Position numbers and translations under genes: made by a program. Shown in pieces: positions 25,220 through 32,153 of a stretch of 64,000 bases of DNA. Every line of letters begins with the position of its first letter. Within the stretch, counting starts at the first letter, position 1. The notes below the pieces were generated by a model, which saw nothing but the letters and a program-made list of their open reading frames with translations, ran no database searches and was not told the origin of the DNA. The DNA is from AG2 sp036493735 (GTDB lineage Bacteria > Gemmatimonadota > Gemmatimonadetes > Gemmatimonadales > Gemmatimonadaceae), in contig DASXPH010000090.1 of assembly GCA_036493735.1 (NCBI GenBank), positions 62,001-126,000 on the forward strand, in the 5' to 3' direction.

Positions 25220-25303
25220 ATGCATTGCGCGTCGCTCCTCCTCCTTAGCAGCGCTCTCGGCCTTCGCGGTCGGGAGCTGATGTGCTTCGGACGGGGAGGA
25301 TAA
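25220..25303 (+). CDS. Leu-rich leader peptide (27 aa), attenuator-like
   Basis: The short frame reads MHCASLLLLSSALGLRGREL and then MCFGRGG, with four Leu codons in a row and two more soon after, plus RGR near the end, much like LeuL-type leader peptides. Its middle (AGCGCTCT, 25250-25257) can pair with AGAGCGCT (25303-25310), and a long hairpin follows at 25337-25373. This is the layout of transcription attenuation by leucine-dependent ribosome stalling. The 261 bp after the hairpin (25374-25634) hold no recognisable gene, and the next gene is not a leucine enzyme. The role is therefore inferred and the regulated gene is missing or not recognised. Confidence 0.5.
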   Translation: MHCASLLLLSSALGLRGRELMCFGRGG

Positions 25304-25336
25304 GAGCGCTCCGAGTAGCGCCACGGCTTTGCGACG

Positions 25337-25373
25337 AGCGGCCCCTCCCATCGAGTTGGTGGGAGGGGCCGCT
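25337..25373 (+). terminator. Hairpin after the leader peptide (attenuator terminator)
   Basis: A perfect 14-bp GC-rich stem (25337-25350 with 25360-25373), a 9-nt loop and a short pyrimidine/T-rich tail (CAATTT). It could be an attenuator terminator or simply the sulfatase transcript end. Confidence 0.75.
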
Positions 25374-25634
25374 TCAATTTCACTGTTTCACGGTGCTGCC
25401 ATGACTTCTGCATTCCATGATTCCGAATCCAACGGCTCCGCGAAGTCGAACCGATCCGCCGATGGACGCACGCGAGCTTCGGCCAATGCCAATGAGCACC
25501 ACCGCGGCTCGAGTGGATCGAGCGCGTCGACCGATCCCGGAGAGAGCGGTGGTGCCGTCTCGCAGGCTGACGGACATGCCTGATGTTCCCGGCGCGAGTA
25601 GCTTGCCCGGGTACTTTTCCGGGTGTGTCAACGT

Positions 25635-26285
25635 ATGCGTGTCGGGATTCTGGGCTCCGGTCTGATGGGCGCGAAGCTGGGCACCATCTTCGCTCGTGCC
25701 GGCCATGACGTGGTGTTCAGTTACTCGAAATCAAAACAGAAGCTCGAACAGCTCGCGCGTGACGCGGGCGGGAACGCTGTCGCTGGAGATCCGGCGGCCG
25801 CGGCGCGCAATGCGGACGCGTTGTTGCTCGCCGTGCACTGGTCTCGGGTCGACGACGTATTGAAACAATCCGGCGACGTCTCCGGGAAAGTCATCGTGAG
25901 TTGCTCATTGCCGATGAACGCCGACGATAGCGCGCTCGCGATCGCCCACACGTCATCGGGGGCCGAAGCGCTGGCGACCAGGGTGCCGATGGCGCGCGTC
26001 GTGTCCGCGTTCAACACGGTGCCGAGCGAGGTACTGTTCAGTGTCTTTGAAACACGCGACCGTGAGCCACGTCCGAGCCTGGTCTACTGCGGCGACGACA
26101 AGAAAGCAAAGGACGTGGCGGCTCGCCTGATTCGCGATGTCGGCTTCGACCCGGTGGACGCCGGCCCGCTTCGCATCGCGCGCTACACGGAGCCCTTCGC
26201 CCTACTCGTCGCTCAGCTGGCGTACGAAGGCGACCGGGGACCGGCGCTGGCCTATCGCATGGAATGGAGCGAGGAGCGGGGGTGA
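25635..26285 (+). CDS. F420/NADP-type oxidoreductase (NADP-binding Rossmann protein)
   Basis: The 216-residue protein opens with the dinucleotide fold MRVGILGSGLMGAKLGTIFA, a GxGxxG motif. It continues with GHDVVFSYSKSKQKLEQLA, VHWSRVDDVLKQ and RVVSAFNTVPSEVL, the pattern of NADPH-dependent F420 reductase-like and YdfG/NpdG-like proteins (Pfam F420_oxidored). Ser/Lys residues after beta-2 fit NADP preference. The true substrate is unknown. ATG 25635 is used because the Rossmann strand begins there. The stop overlaps the MFS start (GTGA), so both are probably one operon. Confidence 0.82.
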   Translation: MRVGILGSGLMGAKLGTIFARAGHDVVFSYSKSKQKLEQLARDAGGNAVAGDPAAAARNADALLLAVHWSRVDDVLKQSGDVSGKVIVSCSLPMNADDSALAIAHTSSGAEALATRVPMARVVSAFNTVPSEVLFSVFETRDREPRPSLVYCGDDKKAKDVAARLIRDVGFDPVDAGPLRIARYTEPFALLVAQLAYEGDRGPALAYRMEWSEERG

Positions 26286-27553
26286 GGCTCTCTCCTCGCT
26301 CGCTGTCGTTCACACTGCTGCTCGGTGCGCTGGTCACGTTCGCGTCGTTCGCGACCGACATGGCGCTGCCCGTGCTGACGCAGATGGGAGCGTCGTTGGG
26401 CGTCGCGCCAGGACGAGCTGCGCTCTCTCTCAGCGTGTTCATGGCTGGATTCGCGCTCGCGCCGCTCGTTTTCGGTCCGGTATCCGACCACGTCGGCCGG
26501 CGTCCGGTGCTGCTCACGAGCTGCGCGATGTTCGCCCTGTTCGGCGGCCTTGGCGCGTTCTCGCGGAGCCTGGGGGCGTTGCTGCTGTGGCGTTTGCTGA
26601 TGGGATCCGGCGCCGGTGGTTGCCAGGTGCTCGTCGTCGCCATGGTCCGCGACTTCTTCACCGGTGTCGAAGCGCGCGTGAAACAGTCGTACGTGAATCT
26701 CGCGGCGGGCGTCGCGCCGGTGATCGCGCCAACGTTGGGGGTCGCGATCGCCGCGTTAGGCGGATGGCGCGCGATCTATGGCGCGCTCGCGCTCGGCGGG
26801 ACGCTGCTCTTCATCGCCGCGTCGCTCGGCTTGCAAGAGTCGCGGCAGGGGAAGCTCGAGGGCGCACTGAGCGCGCGTCGTGCCGTCGCCGGCTATGTCC
26901 GCGTGCTGACACATCGGCTGAGCGTCGGCTACATCCTGCTCGTGGCGCTCAACTTCGGATGCCTGTTCGCTTACGTCTCCGGATCCTCGCTGGTGCTGAT
27001 CAACGTCCTCGGTGTTTCGCAGCGCGTCTATGGAATGTTGTTCGCCGCGACGTCTCTGGGACTGATGGTCGGCTCGCTGAGCAGCGCGCGACTGAGCCGG
27101 CGCGGTGTGTCACACCACCGGCTCATCACCTGGGGCATCTGGGCGATTGTCGGCACCGCGCTCATGCTGCTGGGTTTCACCTTTGCCGGGATCATTCGAG
27201 CCGTGTCGCTCGTGCCGGTGGTCGTGATCGGTTTCATCGGGCAGGGAATCGTCAGGCCGAATGCCGTTCAGGGTGCACTCGAGCCGGTGCCGGATATTGC
27301 CGGCGTCGCGAGCGCCGTGCTGAGCGCATTGCAGATGTTATGCGGCGCGCTGGCCAGCGCGCTGGTCGCGGCGCTCTTCGACGGACGCTCGGCCATCGCG
27401 ATGACGTCGATGATGGCAATCTGCGCGGTCACAGCGGCCGGCGTCTACGCGTTCGTGGTGCGACCGGCGGAGCGTGAACGGACTGCGGGACATGGGGTGC
27501 GGGATGCGGGACGGGGGACTCGGGACGTGGGACGCGTGATGCGTGGCGCCTAA
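26282..27553 (+). CDS. MFS drug exporter, Bcr/CflA type
   Basis: The 423-residue inner-membrane exporter has 12 predicted helices and the DHA1 motifs FGPVSDHVGRRPVLL (motif A) and GSGAGGCQVLVVAMVRDFF (Bcr/CflA). It probably expels drugs or small metabolites by proton antiport. I chose GTG 26282, which overlaps the upstream stop and has GAGGAG upstream; ATG 26264 is an alternative. The last 25 or so residues (from about PAERER) are encoded by a 7-bp repeat array, so the true tail has been extended or replaced by repeat DNA. The stop overlaps the convergent esterase stop by 4 bp. Confidence 0.88.
   Translation: MRLSPRSLSFTLLLGALVTFASFATDMALPVLTQMGASLGVAPGRAALSLSVFMAGFALAPLVFGPVSDHVGRRPVLLTSCAMFALFGGLGAFSRSLGALLLWRLLMGSGAGGCQVLVVAMVRDFFTGVEARVKQSYVNLAAGVAPVIAPTLGVAIAALGGWRAIYGALALGGTLLFIAASLGLQESRQGKLEGALSARRAVAGYVRVLTHRLSVGYILLVALNFGCLFAYVSGSSLVLINVLGVSQRVYGMLFAATSLGLMVGSLSSARLSRRGVSHHRLITWGIWAIVGTALMLLGFTFAGIIRAVSLVPVVVIGFIGQGIVRPNAVQGALEPVPDIAGVASAVLSALQMLCGALASALVAALFDGRSAIAMTSMMAICAVTAAGVYAFVVRPAERERTAGHGVRDAGRGTRDVGRVMRGA
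27484..27546. repeat. Heptamer array inside the MFS 3' end (9 units)
   Basis: Nine gapless 7-bp units, e.g. TGCGGGA, CATGGGG, TGCGGGA, TGCGGGA, CGGGGGA, CTCGGGA, CGTGGGA, CGCGTGA, TGCGTGG. Because 7 is not a multiple of 3, the encoded tail cycles through frames, giving a run of Arg, Gly, Asp and Val. Confidence 0.85.
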
Positions 27554-29799
27554 GGCTTCTTGGCGCTCGGATCACCGGTGGGTGGTGGTGCGTGATCCGT
27601 CGCCGCGGGCGGGCCGAGCAGTTCGGTGAGAATTGGCTTCAGGGCGTCGGCCCAGATCTGGTAGCCCCGCACCGTTGGGTGGAGTCCGTCGACGGTCAAG
27701 CCATCGAGAAGCCTTCCCTCCTTGTCTGCCAACAGGTCGTTGATGTTCAGATAGCGAATCCGATGGCCGTCGGCGAAGCGGGCAATGTTCTCGTTGATGC
27801 GGACGATCTCCGGCATCACGGCCACGTTGTCGCTGCGGGGGAAGATGCCTGTGAGAATGATTGTCGCGTTAGGCGCCTTACGCTGGCAGAGATCGACGAG
27901 CGCTTTGAGGCCGCGGCTGATGTCGGCGACTTTCTCTGGTCCGCCGGGCTCGCGGCCGACATTGTTGGTGCCGGCGAGGATGACGATCACCTTCGGCTTC
28001 ACGCCGTCGAGCTCACCGTTCTCGACGCGCCAGAGCATGTTCTCGATGCGATCGCCGCCCCAGCCGAAGTCGGCGGCATTCCAGCCGAAGAAGTTGGCTT
28101 TCCAGTTCGCGAGGAACTGAGGATAGTCCGTCGCGCCCCAGCGGCGTGTGATCGAGTTGCCCTCGAAGTAGACGTCGATCGTACCCTGGGTGCGCTTGGC
28201 GAGCAGCTGTTGATGCGCGAGCATCGAGTTCGCGTCGGTGCGAGGCTCTGGCTTGTCCGCCGGGTGCGGCTGCTGCGGCGATGCGTTTGCGCTCAGTGTC
28301 AGAGTGCCCGCTGATGCCGTGACCGCCGGAGCAGGTGTGTATCGCCGCCCGAGATGGAAGTCGACCCACGACAGGAAGTACTTCCAGTTCGGTGCGTCGG
28401 TGTGCCCACCCTCGTGCTGACGCCAGGCCAGCTGGCCATCGAGCAAGCCGACGCCAACAAGAGGGAGTTGCGCATTCATATAATCATCGGGCACTCCGAG
28501 CCCCCGCGCTCCGAGCAGTCGAAAGACCGGCTGCGCGGCGACCGCGGCCATGAAGCTGCCCCGCTGGTCGAGCCATCTTGCGTCGCCCTTCTCGGGAACA
28601 CCGTAGCTCACAAAGGCGAGCCGCGGCGCGCAGAGCGCGAGCAACTCGTGGGAGTCGACCGGCAAGTCGTTAGGCGTGCGGCTGCCGAAAGTCGCGTCGG
28701 CAGCGCCGTACTTCAGGAAGTTGCCAGCCATCCAGTGGTATTCGCCCGGGCCTGTCAGGCTCTCGACCGCTTCGCCGAAGTTTCGTCGATGCAGCTTGGC
28801 GCCCCCTTCGCCGGACGAGCCGATGAGCACCGCCGCGAAGCGCGTATCGAACGCCATCGTCACGAGGGCCGCCTTACCGTAGCGCGACACGCCTTCGACG
28901 CTGACCTGTCTCGCATTGACCGCCGGATCGCTCTCGAGATAGTCGAGCGTGCGCGATGCGCCCCAGCCCCACGCCCGGAGCGCACCCCAATCCTCGGGCT
29001 TTCGCGGCTTTCCTCTGTTCGTCAGACCGATGATGCCGTTGCGCAAACCCGCGCCATTGTCCGCCTGAACGCTGGCGGGATTCAAAAATGCGAAACCCCA
29101 ACCGTCGATCACGAGCTGTTCCGTCGCCGGTGCGTCGTCTCCCGGTGACGGCGCGCGTGGCCCGAAGGGGCCGCCCGGTTGCTCGCGGCCGAGTGCCTGC
29201 GCGATGGAGCCGGGCCGGAACATGATCATCACCGGGACCTTCGAGGTCGCATCGGCGGGCAGGACAAGCGTCAACGAAATGTTCACCGAGATCGCGGGAA
29301 ACGCGGCGTTGTCCACCTGGCCGATGAGCTGCCTGGCGACAACACGGCGTCCGCCGAGCGTGCCGGTGTCGCTCGCCGTAATTCGCCACGTGACCCTTGG
29401 AACGTTTTTCGGAATGCGACCGAAGACCTCGCGCTCGAAGTCCTCGACGATCTCGGCGCGACGCTTCGACCAGAGCGTTCCCGTAGTGACGCGTCGGCCA
29501 TCTCTCAGCGTTAACGGATCGGGGAGGGAGGAGAAGGGACTCGCCTTCGCTTCATCGTAATTGGCGTGATTGGGATCCTGGTCGTTTCCGCTCGGTCCAG
29601 GCCGAAGGGCTCTGATGCCGAGCTGCTCCATCATATTTCGATGATCCTCGGTGGCAGTCCACGGCGAGTGCCGCGACGCGCTGTCGGCGATTGGCGACTG
29701 TTGCGGCGACGCGGGATGCACGCTCGCGGTGAGCGCTAGCAGCCCAACCACGGACGACAGTCGATGCCGGTAACTCTCGATTGATCGACGCATGCTCAT
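27550..29799 (-). CDS. Fused CE15 glucuronoyl esterase and SGNH esterase
   Basis: The 749-residue secreted protein (signal ending near ASPQQ) has two catalytic modules. The first (about 60-500) is a CE15 glucuronoyl esterase, cutting ester links between lignin and glucuronic acid of xylan. The Ser/Arg signature is GVSRYGKAA (Ser near 303), followed by SSGEGGAKLHRRNFGE with the family Glu and His in EGGHTDAPNW (near 465). After a Pro-rich linker comes an SGNH/GDSL module (about 535-735): FEGNSITRRW (block I), GWGGDRIENMLWR, LAGTNNVG and DGLHPT (block V). This is probably an acetyl esterase. Start codons at 29799 and 29793 are both possible. It heads the glucuronoxylan region on the opposite strand to the other genes. 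Confidence 0.9.
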   Translation of the reverse strand: MSMRRSIESYRHRLSSVVGLLALTASVHPASPQQSPIADSASRHSPWTATEDHRNMMEQLGIRALRPGPSGNDQDPNHANYDEAKASPFSSLPDPLTLRDGRRVTTGTLWSKRRAEIVEDFEREVFGRIPKNVPRVTWRITASDTGTLGGRRVVARQLIGQVDNAAFPAISVNISLTLVLPADATSKVPVMIMFRPGSIAQALGREQPGGPFGPRAPSPGDDAPATEQLVIDGWGFAFLNPASVQADNGAGLRNGIIGLTNRGKPRKPEDWGALRAWGWGASRTLDYLESDPAVNARQVSVEGVSRYGKAALVTMAFDTRFAAVLIGSSGEGGAKLHRRNFGEAVESLTGPGEYHWMAGNFLKYGAADATFGSRTPNDLPVDSHELLALCAPRLAFVSYGVPEKGDARWLDQRGSFMAAVAAQPVFRLLGARGLGVPDDYMNAQLPLVGVGLLDGQLAWRQHEGGHTDAPNWKYFLSWVDFHLGRRYTPAPAVTASAGTLTLSANASPQQPHPADKPEPRTDANSMLAHQQLLAKRTQGTIDVYFEGNSITRRWGATDYPQFLANWKANFFGWNAADFGWGGDRIENMLWRVENGELDGVKPKVIVILAGTNNVGREPGGPEKVADISRGLKALVDLCQRKAPNATIILTGIFPRSDNVAVMPEIVRINENIARFADGHRIRYLNINDLLADKEGRLLDGLTVDGLHPTVRGYQIWADALKPILTELLGPPAATDHAPPPTGDPSAKKP

Positions 29800-29851
29800 T
29801 GCGAAGTCCACCGTCTCCGTGTAAAAAGACGCGCAACGATTACCGCTGCAC

Positions 29852-30676
29852 ATGACCGGACCTGGCTCGACCTCATTCGATCTTCGGGGACGCGTGGCCG
29901 CCATCACGGGCGGATATGGCGTCATTGGAAGCGCGATCGCGCACGGACTCGCCCGCGCGGGGGCGCGCGTCGCCATAATCGGCCGCCGCGCCGACGTGGC
30001 GCAGCGCGAGGCGGAAGCGATCAGCCGCGAGGGTGCCGACGCCCTGGGTCTGGCCGCGGACGTACTCGAGCGCGGCCAGATGCAACGCGCCTGCGATCAG
30101 CTGGTGAAGGAGTGGGGGCGTGTCGACATCCTGGTGAACGCGGCGGGGGGAAACGTGGCGCGGGCGCGGAGCGACACGATTAGCGTTTTTACAATTCCGA
30201 TGGATGCGTTCGAGGAAGCTTTGCGCCTCAATCTCCACGGGACGGTGATTCCAACGATGGTGATCGCCGAGCAGATGGCGGCTCAGGGGAGTGGCTCGAT
30301 CGTGAACATCTCGTCGATGGCCTCGCTGCAGGCCCTGAGCGGGGTGATGGGGTACTCGATCGCCAAGGCGGGGATCGACAATTTCACGCGCTGGCTCGCC
30401 ACGGATCTCGGGCGGCGGCACGGCGACGGCGTCCGCGTAAACGCCATCGCGCCAGGATTCTTCGTGACGACGCAGAACCGGGCGGTGATGATGCACGATG
30501 ATGGGAGCTATACCGAGCGCGCCAAGGCGGTGATCCGGAAAACGCCGATGGGCAGGTTGGGCCGTCCCGACGAGCTCGTGGGCGCGGTGCACTGGTTGTG
30601 CAGCGACGCCGCGTCGTTCGTGACGGGCGCGGTAATCCCCGTGGACGGGGGGTTCTCGGTGTTTAGCGGAGTCTAA
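29852..30676 (+). CDS. SDR oxidoreductase, fructuronate reductase (mannonate oxidoreductase)-like
   Basis: The 274-residue short-chain dehydrogenase has cofactor motif TGGYGVIG, NAAGG, an active-site Ser in VNISSM, and the catalytic pair Tyr168/Lys172 in YSIAK. The C-terminus (TPMGRLGRPDELVGAVHWL and DGGFSVFSGV) is the hallmark of SDR-type D-mannonate oxidoreductases, which reduce fructuronate to mannonate in uronate catabolism. That fits the surrounding glucuronidases. It is divergent from the CE15 esterase, with only 52 bp between starts. An alternative is another sugar-acid SDR. No UxaC or UxuA gene was found in the window. Confidence 0.8.
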   Translation: MTGPGSTSFDLRGRVAAITGGYGVIGSAIAHGLARAGARVAIIGRRADVAQREAEAISREGADALGLAADVLERGQMQRACDQLVKEWGRVDILVNAAGGNVARARSDTISVFTIPMDAFEEALRLNLHGTVIPTMVIAEQMAAQGSGSIVNISSMASLQALSGVMGYSIAKAGIDNFTRWLATDLGRRHGDGVRVNAIAPGFFVTTQNRAVMMHDDGSYTERAKAVIRKTPMGRLGRPDELVGAVHWLCSDAASFVTGAVIPVDGGFSVFSGV

Positions 30677-30818
30677 TCCGGCTGCAGCGCTCGCGGGGTG
30701 GACGCACCCGGGCGGGGTTGTCGCCGCATGCGGCGTCGCGAATGGACGAGTCTCAACGGGGGAAACGCGGAAAAGGCCTGAAACCCCGCTGAAAAGACGC
30801 GCGCGGACTGCATCACGC

Positions 30819-30847
30819 TTGACAGACCCACCGATGAACGCGAACAT
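30819..30847 (+). promoter_or_regulatory. Possible promoter upstream of the dehydratase-GH67 genes
   Basis: TTGACA at 30819-30824 and GAACAT at 30842-30847 with a 17-bp spacer, about 65 bp before the dehydratase start. The -10 is weak; a GATAAT at 30854-30859 is another candidate. The rest of the 235-bp gap shows only a short GCCGCATGCGGC palindrome. Confidence 0.3.
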
Positions 30848-30911
30848 GACGGTGATAATATGACTTGATCAGGCCATCGCAACTTTGACCTGACCTCCGC
30901 TCACCCACGCG

Positions 30912-32153
30912 ATGAAGATCATCGATATCCGCGCGATTCCCGTCGCCGTGCCCCTCGCCGCGCCCCTGCGCCACGCCAATGGATGTCACTGGGGCCGGTT
31001 TGTGCGCACGATCGTCGAGGTCGAGACCGACGACGGATTGATCGGGCTCGGTGAGATGGGCGGCGGTGGCGAGAGCGCGGTAGCGGCGTTCGAGGGGCTG
31101 AAGCCATACCTCCTCGGCCGCGATCCGGCGAGGGTCGAAGAGCTCCGCTTTCTCATTGCCAATCCAACCGCGTCGCTGTACAACAATCGCACGCAACTCC
31201 TCGCCGCGCTCGAATTTGCCTGCCTCGACCTTCTCGGGCAGAAGTGGGGCGTGCCCGTTTGTGACATCCTCGGCGGCCGCCTGCGCGATCGGATTCCCTT
31301 TGCTTCGTATCTCTTCTTTCGCTACCCGAACGCGGATGGCGAGAACGAAGTGCGAACAATCGAGCAGCTCGTGGAGGAGGCGAAGAGTCTCAAGAGCGAG
31401 CATGGTTTCACGACCCACAAGCTGAAGGGCGGCGTCTTCGGCCCGGACTACGAGCTGGCGTGCTATCGCGCACTCGCCGAGTCGCTGCCGGGGGATCGGT
31501 TCCGCTTCGATCCGAATGGCGTCTGGTCGACGGAACAGGCGATCGCTTTTGCTCACGCGATCGAGGACATCGACAACGATTACCTCGAGGATCCTGTGTT
31601 CGGGATGCACGGCATGCGAAGGACGCGCGAGAAGGTGCGCATGCCGCTGGCGACGAACACCGTGGTCGTAGGATTCGAGCAGCTCGCGTCGAACGTGCTG
31701 CACACGGCCGTGGATGTAATTCTGCTCGACACGACGTTCTGGGGGGGGATTCGGCCCTGCGTGAAAGCCGCCGCGATCTGCGAGGCGTTTCAGCTCGGCG
31801 TCGCCGTGCACTCGTCAGGCGAGCTTGGAATTCAGCTCGCGACGATGCTCCATCTCGGTGCAGTGATCCCGAATCTCACCTTCGCCGCCGACGCGCACTA
31901 TCACCATCTGGTGGACGACGTGATCGACGGTGGCCGGATGTGCTACTGCGGTGGGTCGATCGCGGTGCCGACGGCGCCTGGACTGGGGGTCAAACTCGAT
32001 CGCGACAAGCTCGGCGAGTATCACGAGCTGTTCAATCGCCTTGGGAACTACCCGTACGACCAGGACCCGCTGCGCCCCGGCTGGACGCCGCTCATTCCGA
32101 ACCAGCGTTGGGCCGATCCCAAGGACGATCGCGCGCCGAAAATTCCGTCGTGA
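30912..32153 (+). CDS. Glucarate-dehydratase-like enolase superfamily enzyme
   Basis: The 413-residue cytoplasmic enzyme of the mandelate racemase / muconate lactonising group has the GlucD-type base motif HKLKGGV (Lys170 and Lys172), metal ligands in FRFDPNGVWS, then LEDPV and LATNTVV, and the His300/Asp273 dyad in AVHSSGELGI and LLDTTFWGG. GlucD dehydrates glucarate to 5-keto-4-deoxyglucarate. The E. coli motif HSNNHF is HSSGEL here, so the exact substrate may differ (another aldarate or sugar acid). It likely processes the uronate released by the alpha-glucuronidases. Its stop overlaps the GH67 start (GTGA), giving coupled translation. Confidence 0.82.
   Translation: MKIIDIRAIPVAVPLAAPLRHANGCHWGRFVRTIVEVETDDGLIGLGEMGGGGESAVAAFEGLKPYLLGRDPARVEELRFLIANPTASLYNNRTQLLAALEFACLDLLGQKWGVPVCDILGGRLRDRIPFASYLFFRYPNADGENEVRTIEQLVEEAKSLKSEHGFTTHKLKGGVFGPDYELACYRALAESLPGDRFRFDPNGVWSTEQAIAFAHAIEDIDNDYLEDPVFGMHGMRRTREKVRMPLATNTVVVGFEQLASNVLHTAVDVILLDTTFWGGIRPCVKAAAICEAFQLGVAVHSSGELGIQLATMLHLGAVIPNLTFAADAHYHHLVDDVIDGGRMCYCGGSIAVPTAPGLGVKLDRDKLGEYHELFNRLGNYPYDQDPLRPGWTPLIPNQRWADPKDDRAPKIPS

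Noticed and set aside
25400..25583. Ser-rich frame after the leader hairpin
   Set aside because: I considered a decayed IlvD/IlvB start (a DGRTRA stretch), but the resemblance is too weak to call.
31460..32149. N-terminal extension of the GH67 frame
   Set aside because: It lies inside the dehydratase gene in another frame; the GTG at 32150 gives a proper signal peptide.
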